Source: an uncultured Paracoccaceae bacterium
GTDB taxonomy: Bacteria > Pseudomonadota > Alphaproteobacteria > Rhodobacterales > Rhodobacteraceae
Assembly (NCBI GenBank): GCA_947489445.1
Contig: CANLDN010000006.1
Location: 124,001-188,000, forward strand
Direction of reading: 5' to 3'
Length of the DNA: 64,000 nt
Positions 9,265 to 19,167 of this stretch are shown piece after piece (position 1 is the stretch's first letter; every line of letters starts with the position of its first letter). The notes below the pieces were generated by a model. The model ran no database searches, was not told the DNA's origin, and was given only the letters and a program-made list of their open reading frames with translations. The position numbers and the translations under genes were made by a program.

Positions 9265-10563
9265 AACCAGATCAGCGGGTTTACCAACGACAACGAAATG
9301 GAGGTCATCCGGGCGCAGTAATTCGGCGGCCACCCGGTTGATGTCATCAAGTGTGACGGCCTCGATGAAATCATTGCGATTGATGACGTAATCGGGCGGC
9401 AAGTCAATCATTTGCATGCCGACCATGATCTCAGCGATCTCGCTGTTTCCATCGAACCGCAGCGGGTATTCGCCGGTCAGATAGGTTTTGGCGGTGGCCA
9501 GTTCTTCAGCGGTCATACCATCATTGGCCATACGTGCCCATTCGGCGCGTGTGACCTCAATCGCCTCGGCGATGGTGGCATTTGAAGATGCGACCCTGCC
9601 CAGCATCATTTCAGCGTGGAATTTCGGAACAAGAAAGCTGCTGATGCCGTAGGTCAGCCCGCGCTTTTCGCGCACCTCCTCCATCAGACGGGACTCAAAG
9701 CCGCCAGCACCCAGAACCTGATTGATGATGTAGGCCGCAAAGAAATCATCGTCATTCCGTTTTATGCCGACATGTCCAAACAGCGCGACGGATTGTGGTG
9801 TGTTAAAGTCGATCACGGTGACACCGCCATCAAGACCGAAGGCGACATCAGGGGGCAGAGGTGGCCCTTCAGCAGGCAGATCGCCCAGTAATGTATCAAG
9901 CAAGGGCCCAACTTCGTCCGCAGTGATATCGCCGACAACGGAAACATACAGCCGGTCGCGGGTCAGCGCGTTGCGGTGTGCTTCGAACATGTCCTCTTGT
10001 GTCAGGGCGTTCACACTTTCGACTGTGCCATCGATGGCAGTTCCATAGGGATGATCGCCGAAAGCAGCCGCATCAAAAGCGGCCCCAGCGATCCTGTTGG
10101 GGTCCTTTGCATCGCTGGCGATACCTGACAGAACCTGCGCCCGCACCCGTTCCAATGCGTCTTGATCGAAGTTGGGTGTGATCAAAGCCTGACGTAAAAG
10201 AGCGAGTGCTTCGTCCCGGTTTTCAGTCAGTACCTGTGCAGAAATCGAAAGCGTATCGTCAAAGGCGCGGAAGCTGAACTGCGCCGCGAGTGCTTCGCGG
10301 GCGGTTTGGAATTCCTGGGCAGTCATGTCGCCCGATCCTTCTTCGATCAACCCTGCCATTAGGTTGGTGGCACCGCGTTTGCCGGGCAGATCGAGTGATG
10401 CGCTGCCCCGAAACCGAATTTCGAGCGCAACAAAAGGGATGCTGGGTTCTTCGACGACCCAAGCCTCAATCCCGCCGGAAGATGTGACCTCTACAATGTC
10501 AATTTCAGCCCGTGCGGCTGAGGCAAAGACCGTCAGGCACAAAGTGGCTAGAATACGCAGCAT
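9253..10563 (-). CDS. M16 family peptidase homologue, non-catalytic partner
   Basis: 436 residues with an N-terminal signal peptide (MLRILATLCLTVFASAARA). It has the M16 fold (GATNLMAGLIEEGSGDMTAQEF, YVSVVGDITADEV, FESRLMEEVREKRGLTYG), but the region where the zinc motif HxxEH should stand reads NLMAGLIEEG and lacks the histidines. The C-terminal R/Y pair (REKRGLTY) used for substrate binding is kept. In this family a catalytic and an inactive subunit often pair, as here with the upstream gene, whose stop overlaps this start (TGATG). Periplasmic. Confidence 0.9.
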   Translation of the reverse strand: MLRILATLCLTVFASAARAEIDIVEVTSSGGIEAWVVEEPSIPFVALEIRFRGSASLDLPGKRGATNLMAGLIEEGSGDMTAQEFQTAREALAAQFSFRAFDDTLSISAQVLTENRDEALALLRQALITPNFDQDALERVRAQVLSGIASDAKDPNRIAGAAFDAAAFGDHPYGTAIDGTVESVNALTQEDMFEAHRNALTRDRLYVSVVGDITADEVGPLLDTLLGDLPAEGPPLPPDVAFGLDGGVTVIDFNTPQSVALFGHVGIKRNDDDFFAAYIINQVLGAGGFESRLMEEVREKRGLTYGISSFLVPKFHAEMMLGRVASSNATIAEAIEVTRAEWARMANDGMTAEELATAKTYLTGEYPLRFDGNSEIAEIMVGMQMIDLPPDYVINRNDFIEAVTLDDINRVAAELLRPDDLHFVVVGKPADLVSTQ

Positions 10564-11894
10564 CAGCGTGCCTCCTCTTTATTTGCAACAACCCATCCGG
10601 TGACGGATTGATCGCGGTTAAATACCTTGGAGGCGGCCGCCTTGATGTCCTGCTCAGTCACATTTTGCAGGATGTCGGGCCAGGCTTGCACATCTTCGAC
10701 TGTCAGGCTTTGGGTCAAGGCCGCACCGTAGCGGCGGGCGAGGCCCTGCACATTGTCCAGCGCAAACACCTCTGACGCGCGCAGTTGGGTCCGGATGCTG
10801 TCCATGCGGGCGGGGTCAATATCGGCTTCCATGAAGGCTGCGATGACCTCGTCCATTGCGGCCTCGGCCTCTGACAGGCTTACGTTGTTTGCAGGTACCA
10901 CGGCTAAAGAAAACACGGTGTCATCAAGCGAACTGCCATTATAGGAGGCGTTGGTATAGATCGCTGTTTGGCTTTCGAATTGCAGTGCGCGCCCCAGATC
11001 GGATGTGAAGGACGATCCCCCCAAAAGTTCTGCCAGATAAACCAGTGCGGCGGCTTCCTGTTGCGCCCCGGGGTCGCGTTCGGGCGCGAGGTATTGGCGC
11101 ACAAGGTAAGGCTGGCTGACACGTGGATCGACATAGGTGATCCGACGTTCTGCCCGCTGTGGCGGCTCTTCGGGGCGCAGGCGTTCGGGCAATTGCGGCT
11201 CTGCCGGGATCACGCCGTAATATTCCTCGGCCAATATGCGCACCTCGTCCGGTTCCACATCGCCGGCCACAATCAGGATGGCGTTGTTTGGCGAATAATA
11301 GAGGTCATAGAAATCCAGCGCGTCCTGAAGCTCCAGCTGTTCCATCTCGTGCTTCCAGCCGATGATGGGTACGCCGTAGCGGTGGTTTTGATAGAGCGCC
11401 GCGTTGAACTGCTCGCGGGCAAGCGCGTTGGGGTTGTTTTCCGTCCGCTGGTTACGTTCTTCCAGGACCACGTTGCGTTCGGTTTCGATGTCTGCTGCCG
11501 CGATCTGCAGATTGTTCATCCGGTTGCTTTCCATCTGCATCATCAGTTCCAGCCGGTCAGCAGCGATGCGTTGGAAATAGGCGGTGTAGTCGTAGCTGGT
11601 GAAGGCGTTGTCACTGCCACCATTGGCCGCAACCGTGGCGGAGAATTCACCGGGTTCGAGCACATCCGTGCCCTTGAACAAAAGATGCTCAAGAAAATGC
11701 GCAACCCCGGACGCGCCGACCGGTTCATCCGCCGACCCGATCCGGTACCAAACCATATGCACGACGGCTGGTGCGCGGTGGTCTTCGATCACCACGACCT
11801 CCATCCCGTTGTCGAGCGTGAAAGTGGTTACTTCTTCGGCCTGCGCGGCAAACGCGGCCATCGCCATCGCCAAGGCGGCAAACAAACGTGTCAT
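10563..11894 (-). CDS. M16 family zinc metallopeptidase, catalytic subunit
   Basis: 443 residues from ATG 11894, preceded by AAGGGTG; a longer reading frame upstream has no ribosome-binding site. Signal peptide MTRLFAALAMAMAAFAAQA, then the inverted zinc motif HFLEH at residues 66-70, the downstream glutamate region ERNVVLEERNQR and the ANGGSDNAFTSYDYT loop. Periplasmic processing protease of the pitrilysin/insulinase group. The downstream gene encodes an M16 protein lacking the zinc motif and is translationally coupled, so a heterodimer is likely. Confidence 0.95.
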   Translation of the reverse strand: MTRLFAALAMAMAAFAAQAEEVTTFTLDNGMEVVVIEDHRAPAVVHMVWYRIGSADEPVGASGVAHFLEHLLFKGTDVLEPGEFSATVAANGGSDNAFTSYDYTAYFQRIAADRLELMMQMESNRMNNLQIAAADIETERNVVLEERNQRTENNPNALAREQFNAALYQNHRYGVPIIGWKHEMEQLELQDALDFYDLYYSPNNAILIVAGDVEPDEVRILAEEYYGVIPAEPQLPERLRPEEPPQRAERRITYVDPRVSQPYLVRQYLAPERDPGAQQEAAALVYLAELLGGSSFTSDLGRALQFESQTAIYTNASYNGSSLDDTVFSLAVVPANNVSLSEAEAAMDEVIAAFMEADIDPARMDSIRTQLRASEVFALDNVQGLARRYGAALTQSLTVEDVQAWPDILQNVTEQDIKAAASKVFNRDQSVTGWVVANKEEAR

Positions 11895-11979
11895 GGGCAC
11901 CCTTTTTGAAATTGCTATCCAGGTACCTACGCCAGATGAGGCATTCTTCAAGGTGCCATACGTGGATGTGAAATTGGGT

Positions 11980-12699
11980 TTATTGGTCTTCATCCGTAAT
12001 CGGCGTGCAGACCCGTCGCAGCCGATTGTCTGGTGGTACTGTTTTGAAGACACAGTTCTGGGGCACGCCATTAGAATCCTCAGTGGGATCCCACACCCGC
12101 TCGATGAAATCATCAAGGGTGCGTTGCAGGAACCTTGGTTGTTCATCTTCGGTCTCGGGCGCAGACTGCTCTGGTTCCACTTGTGGGCGAGATTGCGGTT
12201 GCGCCCTGACTGGGGTGGGAACGGCAATGCCAAGGGCGCGCAGCCGCTCGAGTTCTGCAGAAGCATCAAGTGCTTGCCCCGCATAAGCGGGGAAATAGCG
12301 GTCACGGTTCAGCGGGTTGAATAGGTTTGAACGGCGTTTTCGGTCGCGCAGTTGCGCATCTTCCGTCGCCAATTGTGAGCGGATCGCCGGATCAACACCG
12401 TATCTGCTGGATTGGTTTACCAAAGCGCTATCTCCGCTTGGGACACCACCCGCGATTTGCGCGTTGGCATTTCCACCCAATGCCGCAATCGCGTCGGCGT
12501 TGGGCTGTGGATCTGTTCGGTTTGTCCCGCCCGGCGTCGGTTCGGGCAAGGTCAGTGTTTTGGGCGTGGTCAGTGGACCAACGGGGATCACTTGAAATTC
12601 GTCCGGGCCGCCACCTGCCGCACGCATATCGCGCAAGGGCCGGTCCGTATTTCCGCAAGCCGTCAGCAAGACCAAAACAGATAATGTGATCGCGCGCAT
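11980..12699 (-). CDS. DUF3035 family lipoprotein
   Basis: 239 residues from ATG 12699 (MRAITLSVLVLLTACGN): a lipoprotein signal peptide with lipobox LTAC. The mature part is rich in Pro, Asn and Asp, with the conserved RAAGGGPDEFQVIPVGPL and LPEPTPGGTNRTDP segments of DUF3035 and FNPLNRDRYFPAY. Lies just downstream of lspA, whose product would process its signal peptide. Function unknown in the family. Confidence 0.9.
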   Translation of the reverse strand: MRAITLSVLVLLTACGNTDRPLRDMRAAGGGPDEFQVIPVGPLTTPKTLTLPEPTPGGTNRTDPQPNADAIAALGGNANAQIAGGVPSGDSALVNQSSRYGVDPAIRSQLATEDAQLRDRKRRSNLFNPLNRDRYFPAYAGQALDASAELERLRALGIAVPTPVRAQPQSRPQVEPEQSAPETEDEQPRFLQRTLDDFIERVWDPTEDSNGVPQNCVFKTVPPDNRLRRVCTPITDEDQ

Positions 12700-12750
12700 T
12701 CCGGTTCCCTCAAACATGTGGCGACTGTGTAACCCAAGCCATGAGGGAGG

Positions 12751-13230
12751 TCACGCCTTCTTCTTTATCTTGCCGTCATCAGCCAGAAACGCCAATCCGA
12801 TGGCCCCCATAAAAATGGTGATATCGGCAATATTGAAGGCGTAGGGGTTATCGATTCCGCAGCACGACATATTCAGGAAATCCGCGACGGCCCCATAGAA
12901 AATGCGGTCGATTACATTACCCAACGCCCCGCCGATTAAAAAACCAGCTGAGATATAGACCCATTTTGAACCGCGGGGTTTGCGAAGCCAGTACAGCACC
13001 GCCGCCGAGATGATCAAAGCCACTGCAACCAGCACCCATCGCATGTCGAAATCAGCAAAGAGTCCAAAGTTGACACCGCGATTCCACGCCATCCGAAACT
13101 CAAGGAAAGGCGGCCAGACCTCGATCCGGCCATCGGCTTCGTTGATCAGACCCAACCAATGCACCACGTAGTACTTGCTGATCTGATCCAACAGGAAGAC
13201 CCAAAGACCGGTCCAGAAAATCAATCGCAT
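12751..13230 (-). CDS. lspA: lipoprotein signal peptidase (signal peptidase II)
   Basis: 159 residues with four predicted membrane helices. Removes signal peptides from diacylglyceryl-modified prolipoproteins. Conserved motifs: FLLDQISKYYV (D15), the MAWNRGVNFGLF segment, GALGNVIDRIFYGAVADF (D117) and NPYAFNIADITIF (D136); D117 and D136 match the aspartic dyad. Ribosome-binding site GGAGCACCCG just before the ATG. Ten bases separate it from purH upstream, so purH-lspA and DUF3035 probably form one leftward unit. Confidence 0.95.
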   Translation of the reverse strand: MRLIFWTGLWVFLLDQISKYYVVHWLGLINEADGRIEVWPPFLEFRMAWNRGVNFGLFADFDMRWVLVAVALIISAAVLYWLRKPRGSKWVYISAGFLIGGALGNVIDRIFYGAVADFLNMSCCGIDNPYAFNIADITIFMGAIGLAFLADDGKIKKKA

Positions 13231-13239
13231 CGGGTGCTC

Positions 13240-14829
13240 CTAATGCCGGAAATGGCGCATGCCGGTAAAGACCATAGCGATACCCGCTTCATCCGCGGCG
13301 GCGATGACTTCATCATCGCGCATGGACCCGCCGGGCTGGATGACGCAGGTGGCTCCCGCCGCGGCGGCCTCCATCAACCCGTCCGCGAAGGGGAAAAACG
13401 CATCAGATGCCACAGCCGAACCTTGCGTCAGGGGGGCGGGCAAGCCCATCGCCTCGGCCATCCGTTCGGCCTTCTTTGCCGCAATCAAAGCACTATCGAG
13501 GCGGGACATCTGGCCTGCGCCGACACCCACTGTGGCCTTGTCTTTTACGTAAACGATGGCATTGGATTTGACGTGTTTAGCGACTTTCCAAGCGAAGAGC
13601 AGATCTGTCATCTGTGCATCGGTTGGGGCGAGTTTAGTCACGACTTTCAGATCATCCAGGCCGACATAACCGGTGTCCTTGTCCTGCACCAACATGCCGC
13701 CAGCAACCTGCCGGTATGTCGTGATCGGTGCCTTCACATCGGGCAAACCATCTGTGGTCAAAAGGCGCAGGTTCTTTTTGGCGGCAAAGATCGCCTTCGC
13801 TGCATCGGACGCGCCCGGCGCAATCACAACTTCGGTGAAAATCTCGACGATGGCTTTGGCTGTGTCTTCGTCCAGCGGTTGGTTAAGCGCCACGATCCCA
13901 CCAAACGCGCTGGTCCGGTCGCAATCAAATGCGTTTTTATAAGCGTCCAGCAACGTTGTGCCTCGTGCAACGCCACATGGGTTCGCGTGCTTGATAATCG
14001 CCACTGCAGGGCCGTCCGCAAGGTCGAATTCGGCGACCAGTTCAAAAGCCGCGTCGGTGTCATTGATGTTGTTGTAAGACAGTTCCTTACCCTGATGTTG
14101 GACTGCCGTTGCAACACCCGGACGCCCTGTCCCATCCGTATAGAAAGCTGCGGATTGATGGCTGTTTTCACCATAGCGCATGGTCTGTTTGAAGGTTCCG
14201 CTAAAAGATCTGCGGCGCGGCTTGTCCTGTCCAATTGCCCCGGCCATCCAGGTGCTGACGGCAGTGTCATAAGCCGCCGTGCGGGCATATGCCGTTTGTG
14301 CCAGCCTCTGCCGCAGCGCCAGTGTGGTGTGTCCATCATTCGCGTCCAATTCGGCAAGAATGGCGGCGTAGTCTTCGACATCGGTAACGACGGTGACAAA
14401 TGCATGGTTCTTGGCCGCAGACCGGATCATTGCGGGGCCGCCAATATCGATGTTTTCGATACAGGTGTTGAAATCAGCGCCTTTGGCGACGGTTTCCTCA
14501 AAAGGATATAGGTTTACGACCAGCATATCGATGGCGCCGATATTGTGTTCGACCATTGCATCCACATGACCTTCCAGATCGCGACGGGCCAGCAGCCCGC
14601 CATGTACCACCGGATGCAGCGTCTTGACTCGCCCATCCATCATCTCTGGGAATCCAGTCACATCGGCCACATCGCGCACTTCAAGCCCGGCATCGCGGAT
14701 TGCCTTGGCTGATCCGCCGGTTGAAAGCAGTTCGACCCCGCGTTCTGCCAGCGCCTTTGCAAGGTCAATCAGCCCGGTCTTGTTGGAAACAGAAAGCAGT
14801 GCGCGGCGCAGTGGTGCAAGGTCGGTCAT
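13240..14829 (-). CDS. purH: bifunctional AICAR transformylase / IMP cyclohydrolase
   Basis: 529 residues, the standard size. The last two steps of de novo IMP synthesis: formylation of AICAR with 10-formyl-THF, then ring closure. N-terminal MGS-like cyclohydrolase domain ([31 protein letters not shown]), C-terminal transformylase with [12 protein letters not shown], the catalytic KHANPCGVA and [15 protein letters not shown]. Cytosolic. Lies between the heparinase-like gene (15 bases upstream) and lspA. Confidence 0.97.
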   Translation of the reverse strand: MTDLAPLRRALLSVSNKTGLIDLAKALAERGVELLSTGGSAKAIRDAGLEVRDVADVTGFPEMMDGRVKTLHPVVHGGLLARRDLEGHVDAMVEHNIGAIDMLVVNLYPFEETVAKGADFNTCIENIDIGGPAMIRSAAKNHAFVTVVTDVEDYAAILAELDANDGHTTLALRQRLAQTAYARTAAYDTAVSTWMAGAIGQDKPRRRSFSGTFKQTMRYGENSHQSAAFYTDGTGRPGVATAVQHQGKELSYNNINDTDAAFELVAEFDLADGPAVAIIKHANPCGVARGTTLLDAYKNAFDCDRTSAFGGIVALNQPLDEDTAKAIVEIFTEVVIAPGASDAAKAIFAAKKNLRLLTTDGLPDVKAPITTYRQVAGGMLVQDKDTGYVGLDDLKVVTKLAPTDAQMTDLLFAWKVAKHVKSNAIVYVKDKATVGVGAGQMSRLDSALIAAKKAERMAEAMGLPAPLTQGSAVASDAFFPFADGLMEAAAAGATCVIQPGGSMRDDEVIAAADEAGIAMVFTGMRHFRH

Positions 14830-14844
14830 GGTATCCCCAAAGTA

Positions 14845-16575
14845 TCAATCAACAGGGTCCAGTGGATCGGCCTGCACCAGATCACGCACCGCATGGGGCG
14901 TGTCGTCGGCTTTGGCGAATGACCAGCGGACGCGTGTCGCATAGGCCATTGTGCGTCCGGATAAAACCACCTGTTGGGTAGCAATCGGTCTTAGTCGCCC
15001 ATTTTGTAGATAAACCGATGGGGAAAGCGATAATTCCGCGGTGTTATCATGCGTGAAAACCCAAGTTTCACCGGATTTGAGGGTTAGGGTAATCGTTTCA
15101 TTATTCCGATGTGCTTTCACGTCGGGGTGCAAATGAAAACGTATGGCGTAGGCAATGCCGTCGCCCCGTGCATTGTTGAACACGGCCTCGTCGTCGGGAT
15201 TGAGGGTCGCAAGCAGGTCTTCCCCGATCAGCCCACGTCCATCGACCGACAGTTCCAGAATGCGGGCATGGGTCAAGCCGTGGGTCAGACGATATCCGTC
15301 ATGCGACAGCTCCAGCTTGCGGCCCTGTTGACCGTCGGTGACGTTGCAAAGCACTTGCTGCGGCACATCGCTTAGCAATTCCGGATGCGCAATCATTCGA
15401 CCGGGTGGTGCAAGATGTGACGATGAAACCCCTTCGATCCCCAACGTGCAATGGCTGGGTGTTGCACGGCTTGCCCGCTGCCATTCATTGCCAAACCGTG
15501 CGCCAGAGCCGCAATTGACAATGAACCGGCGTCGTCCTGACGCTAACTCAAAACCTAATGTGCTTGCATGCGCATTGGCCGATGCTTCACCTTCGGGTGG
15601 CGCCGCCGCGTCAACGATCAAAGACGTGCGCCCCGCGTTCAACCTGACAAACCCCATATGAGTGCCCGCCTCTGGCAGGTCCTTAACGCCAGACGCCGCA
15701 AGCGCCTGATCAAGCCGCCCATCGAGGCCACGCCCGCCGCCGTGAAAGCGGGCCAAACTGCCATCAGCGTGACGCAAGGCGCGCAAGGTTGGCGCGATGC
15801 GTCCAACCGCCCGCATGATATCGGGGGGGGTGGGGCGATCTGTTCCAGACAGTGCCTCAGTCGTCCAATTGAGCAGAGTGAGAATTTCCAGCAACGCCTC
15901 AGGGTTACGGGTGGCAATGCCACCGTCGGCGTCAATTTGGGATACGCAATCCGCAGCGAGAGCGTTTACCGCTCTGTCGACATGTTTCTCCATGCCTTCC
16001 AGCGCCAACCCGGCGTAGATTATGCCAGAAAGCGCCTCGAACCGCGGTAGGCCGGGGGGCATGACCTTCCAACGCCGGGCCAGAAACAAAGTCTGCCGCG
16101 CCAAACTTTGGAAAAGAATATCAGCAGAAGCTTTTCCTTTGCCTCGCAACAGGAAAACGCCGTGATTGATCCAGCGGATCAGGCGCCGACCCACGATATC
16201 GGGCGTCCAGCCCGGCCCGTTCCCATGACCATAAAGATCAATCCATTCGAACACCCATTTCTGCGCCCGCATCCGTGCCATTTCATCGCCAACCGCCGCC
16301 AGATCATCCAGCCACGCACAGCCCTGGATTTCGTCTATGACAGCATCGTCGTCTTTGGCGATCTGCCAGATGGACAATCTGGAATCCTCGACCAGCAGGC
16401 CAGAAAACAGGAAGCTGCCCGCGATCAGTTGCTGTCCACGGGTGAATATGCCGATTGTCCGCGGCTCCGGTTCAGCGACAAACCTGGTCTCAATAGGCAA
16501 ACGTACCACGCGGCGCGCGTGGACACGGTGCATGAAATTGATCCGGCGGTCCCGCCATGTTGTTGCTTGTGCCAC
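14845..16575 (-). CDS. heparinase II/III family protein
   Basis: 576 residues starting at GTG 16575 (MAQATTWRDRRINFMHRVHARR); the N-terminal R-rich stretch is typical of the roseobacter members, so the in-frame ATG at 16533 is not preferred. The middle is alpha-helical (toroid-like, WVFEWIDLYGHGNGPGWTPDIVGRRLIRW), the C-terminal half is beta-rich with the Hepar_II_III features GFVRLNAGRTSLIVDAA, FELASGRRRFIVNCG and LSHDGYRLTHGLTHARIL. The family cleaves acidic polysaccharides in some members, but these rsmB/purH-linked versions have no proven substrate. No signal peptide is evident. Sixty-nine bases separate it from rsmB. Confidence 0.87.
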   Translation of the reverse strand: MAQATTWRDRRINFMHRVHARRVVRLPIETRFVAEPEPRTIGIFTRGQQLIAGSFLFSGLLVEDSRLSIWQIAKDDDAVIDEIQGCAWLDDLAAVGDEMARMRAQKWVFEWIDLYGHGNGPGWTPDIVGRRLIRWINHGVFLLRGKGKASADILFQSLARQTLFLARRWKVMPPGLPRFEALSGIIYAGLALEGMEKHVDRAVNALAADCVSQIDADGGIATRNPEALLEILTLLNWTTEALSGTDRPTPPDIMRAVGRIAPTLRALRHADGSLARFHGGGRGLDGRLDQALAASGVKDLPEAGTHMGFVRLNAGRTSLIVDAAAPPEGEASANAHASTLGFELASGRRRFIVNCGSGARFGNEWQRASRATPSHCTLGIEGVSSSHLAPPGRMIAHPELLSDVPQQVLCNVTDGQQGRKLELSHDGYRLTHGLTHARILELSVDGRGLIGEDLLATLNPDDEAVFNNARGDGIAYAIRFHLHPDVKAHRNNETITLTLKSGETWVFTHDNTAELSLSPSVYLQNGRLRPIATQQVVLSGRTMAYATRVRWSFAKADDTPHAVRDLVQADPLDPVD

Positions 16576-16645
16576 GTCGCTGCCAGCCTCGGTGCGCAGT
16601 GATGCGCTGTTGTTCGGCTGACCATAGGAAAGTGTTAACGGCCTG

Positions 16646-17914
16646 TCACGCGGGCTTTGTCAGAACCGCCATATAGAACCCATCCATGCCGCCGATATCC
16701 GCCCAATAGTCTGGACGCAAGCGCAGGCCGCCTTCTTCGGTTCGCCATGCGGGCTCGATTCCGGGGCAATCCGGGGTGGTGATTGTCAGGCCGGGATGAC
16801 GCGCGAGCGCCTCTTCCACCTGCACCTCGCCTTCGTCGGGCAAAAGCGAACAAGTGCAAAATAACAGTCGCCCGCCCGGTTTCAGTAAAGTCAGGGCGTG
16901 ATCGATCATTTTTTCCTGCTGCGCAATCAAGGTTCCGAATTCTGATCCATCTTTGGCATAGGGCAAATCAGGATGTCGCCGGATCGTGCCGGTGGCTGAA
17001 CAAGGCGCGTCAAGCAACACAGCATCAAAGTGGGCTTCAGAAAATTCAAACGCATCGCTCACGACGATTTTTGCGGATAGCCCAACACGGGACAAGTTTT
17101 CACCGACCCGCGCCATACGATTGTCAGAGACGTCCACGGCCGTTGCATCGGCACCAAGAGCCGCAAGCTGCATGGTCTTACCACCCGGTGCTGCGCAAAG
17201 GTCCAGTACTTTCAGACCCTCGATATCTCCCAACAACTGAACAGGAACGGCTGCAGCGGCATCCTGCACCCACCAATCGCCGTCTTCGTAACCGGGTAGG
17301 GTTGTGACCTGACCAGCGTCCGCAAGACGCACTGATCCGGTTGGCAAAACGGTGCCGCCAGTTGCCTTGGCGACCGCTGCCGCATCCGTTTTTGCTGTCA
17401 AATCCAACGACGCGCCCGCGAAATGTGCGGTCTCCATCCCGACTACAGCATCACGCCCCCAAGCAGCGACTAGGGGTTGACGCAGCCAACCGGGGGTCAA
17501 CGGAACGGCGCGTTTATGCCAGCCATCGGCACCTTCTGCCGCGATCTTGCGCAGTACGGCATTCGTCAGACCCTTCATTGCCTGCGTGCGCTTATTGCGG
17601 CTGACGATCTCAACATAGGCGTTGACCACACCATGCGCGGCTTCGCCTGCGCATAACTCGATGAAGCCAAGCCGCAGCGCGTTCATGACATGATCTGGCG
17701 GGGTCTTCTTCAAATAGGGTTTCAGCATACGGTCGGCCCGATCCAATCCGCGCAATGCATCCAAGGCCAGACGCTGCGCGCGGGCACGATCATCGGCAGG
17801 CAGTTGCGCCAGCGCGCCTGCAGCGATCAGTTCAGCCATCAGCCGGCCTTCGCCGATGATCTGCATCAGCAGACGATGGGCCGTGCGGCGGGCGGGCAGA
17901 CCTGTTTGGGCCAT
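16646..17914 (-). CDS. rsmB: 16S rRNA m5C methyltransferase RsmB-like
   Basis: 422 residues. N-terminal NusB-like RNA-binding domain (about 1-140: RRTAHRLLMQIIGEGRLMAE) and a C-terminal SAM-dependent methyltransferase domain. Motifs: VLDLCAAPGGKTMQLAALG (SAM binding), DAPCSATGTIRRHPD (motif IV cysteine) and FCTCSLLPDEGEVQVEEAL (motif VI catalytic cysteine). The family methylates C967 of 16S rRNA. The divergent DUF1674 gene starts 68 bases from its ATG. Confidence 0.93.
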   Translation of the reverse strand: MAQTGLPARRTAHRLLMQIIGEGRLMAELIAAGALAQLPADDRARAQRLALDALRGLDRADRMLKPYLKKTPPDHVMNALRLGFIELCAGEAAHGVVNAYVEIVSRNKRTQAMKGLTNAVLRKIAAEGADGWHKRAVPLTPGWLRQPLVAAWGRDAVVGMETAHFAGASLDLTAKTDAAAVAKATGGTVLPTGSVRLADAGQVTTLPGYEDGDWWVQDAAAAVPVQLLGDIEGLKVLDLCAAPGGKTMQLAALGADATAVDVSDNRMARVGENLSRVGLSAKIVVSDAFEFSEAHFDAVLLDAPCSATGTIRRHPDLPYAKDGSEFGTLIAQQEKMIDHALTLLKPGGRLLFCTCSLLPDEGEVQVEEALARHPGLTITTPDCPGIEPAWRTEEGGLRLRPDYWADIGGMDGFYMAVLTKPA

Positions 17915-17981
17915 GTTCTCTCTCTTGAAGCGGGCTGTGGGCGGGGTATATCAAAGATATGAGACCCACAAGGATGGCCCG

Positions 17982-18155
17982 ATGACGGATGAACCAAAGG
18001 ACCTGCCACCGGCGGCCCAACGTGCGCTTGCTGAGGCGGAAGAACGGCGCGAACAGGCGGCTTTGGACCTACCACCGGAGTTGGGTGGGCGCGATGGCCC
18101 AGAACCGGTACGTTACGGTGATTGGGAGAAAAAGGGCCTTGCTATCGATTTTTGA
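17982..18155 (+). CDS. DUF1674 family protein (SDHAF4-like assembly factor)
   Basis: 57-residue protein from ATG 17982 (MTDEPKDLPPAAQRALAEAEERR). The C-terminal RYGDWEKKGLAIDF is the hallmark of DUF1674, the bacterial relatives of mitochondrial SDHAF4, which binds flavinylated succinate dehydrogenase subunit A before complex assembly. N-terminal half is helical and highly charged. Divergent from rsmB. The stop codon sits in a small inverted repeat without a T-run. Confidence 0.85.
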   Translation: MTDEPKDLPPAAQRALAEAEERREQAALDLPPELGGRDGPEPVRYGDWEKKGLAIDF

Positions 18156-18256
18156 TAGCAGACGGCATATTTCCGCGTAGGGTGTTGGAAAGTTTTGTGC
18201 GCTTTGGTTAGGCATAATACTGATTAATGAGCCTACCGTTATACAGGATAGATATC

Positions 18257-18520
18257 ATGAAGTTTTCCGCCGGCCTTTTTGCTGCATTTCTTGCATTTGT
18301 ATCCTCCGCTACAGCCCAAGAGGCGTGTACTGCGGATGTCGTACAGGCCAAATCGCAGTTGGTTGCAGATGCGATGCAAACCATCGCCGCACAAAATCCT
18401 GATCGCATGCAGGAGCTAACCGCAGAGCTACAGGCCCAGATGGATGCCATCCAGAGTGGTGGCGATGTCAGCACGGTCTGCACATTCTTTGATGAGGTCA
18501 TTGCCGAGGCTGCGGGCTGA
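18257..18520 (+). CDS. small periplasmic protein with two cysteines, hypothetical
   Basis: 87 residues from ATG 18257 (MKFSAGLFAAFLAFVSSATAQ), with a clear signal peptide cleaved near ATA-Q. The mature 67-residue part is helical and acidic with only two cysteines, C24 and C75, which probably form a disulfide tying the helical hairpin together. Not recognised as a known family. Convergent with the secreted protein at 18529-19167, stops eight bases apart. Confidence 0.7.
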   Translation: MKFSAGLFAAFLAFVSSATAQEACTADVVQAKSQLVADAMQTIAAQNPDRMQELTAELQAQMDAIQSGGDVSTVCTFFDEVIAEAAG

Positions 18521-18528
18521 TCCTTACC

Positions 18529-19167
18529 CTAGCTGGTCTGGGCGAATTGTTCGAATGATAAAGTATCAAAGGCGATCCCGTCGGGATCATCATTTGTGAT
18601 GAAAAATCCGGCGACATCGTTTGCAGCGTTTGGTGCCTCAAAAGCGTATGCCCGTTCAGACAATGGCCCAATGATCCAGGTATCAATTGTGGTGCCGTCC
18701 CGGCGTAGGAATACGACGATTGCTGTGCCGCCCTCTCCTCCGCGCAAATCGAACTTGAGGCTCGGTTGATCCCGTTCAAAAAGGACCGCGATGGCCCCTT
18801 CGCCGGTTGCAGTGGGCTTGGGGTAGCCCGTTGGGCCATACCCGCTAAGCACGTTTGTATCTGATAATCGCACAATGCTGAGGCTGGGCGTGTTGACTGT
18901 TTGGATGGTCAATGGGGCATCGGGCATGCCTGCGACCCGGTCAAAGTTACCATCGGCCTGCAGAGTTTGCCCTGCAAACAACTCCCCAAAAGCGGCACCC
19001 GACAAGGTCATAATGTCGGTTTGTGGTCGGCCGGGGCCATAGCTGCTTGCCTGATCGTCAAAGGTGATCGTGCGTGCATGGTAAATGCTGTCCGGGGCAA
19101 CCATGCAGATCGGTCGTTCACAGGCGTGCGCCAGGGTCGGTAGAAAAAGCAGCAACGCAAAGCGCAT
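18529..19167 (-). CDS. secreted hypothetical protein, predicted beta-sandwich
   Basis: 212 residues with signal peptide MRFALLLFLPTLAHA. Two early cysteines (CERPIC) follow the cleavage site. The rest alternates short beta-strand-like segments and ends in GFFITNDDPDGIAFDTLSFEQF, like the tail of secreted beta-sandwich or binding domains (RTISFDD near the start, DTLSFE at the end). No catalytic motif. Located next to the polysaccharide export gene, so a cell-surface role is possible but unproven. Confidence 0.72.
   Translation of the reverse strand: MRFALLLFLPTLAHACERPICMVAPDSIYHARTITFDDQASSYGPGRPQTDIMTLSGAAFGELFAGQTLQADGNFDRVAGMPDAPLTIQTVNTPSLSIVRLSDTNVLSGYGPTGYPKPTATGEGAIAVLFERDQPSLKFDLRGGEGGTAIVVFLRRDGTTIDTWIIGPLSERAYAFEAPNAANDVAGFFITNDDPDGIAFDTLSFEQFAQTS

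Noticed and set aside
10968..11909. 313-codon open frame on the plus strand opposite the catalytic M16 gene
   Set aside because: Antisense to a gene with signal peptide and HFLEH motif; amino acid composition unnatural.
13159..14511. Long open frame (450 codons) on the plus strand opposite purH
   Set aside because: It lies wholly antisense to a clear purH, has no family motif and no ribosome-binding site; such shadows are common in this base composition.
18141..18159. Inverted repeat GCTATC / GATAGC at the end of the DUF1674 gene, considered as terminator
   Set aside because: Six-pair, AT-containing stem without a T-run after it and overlapping the stop codon.
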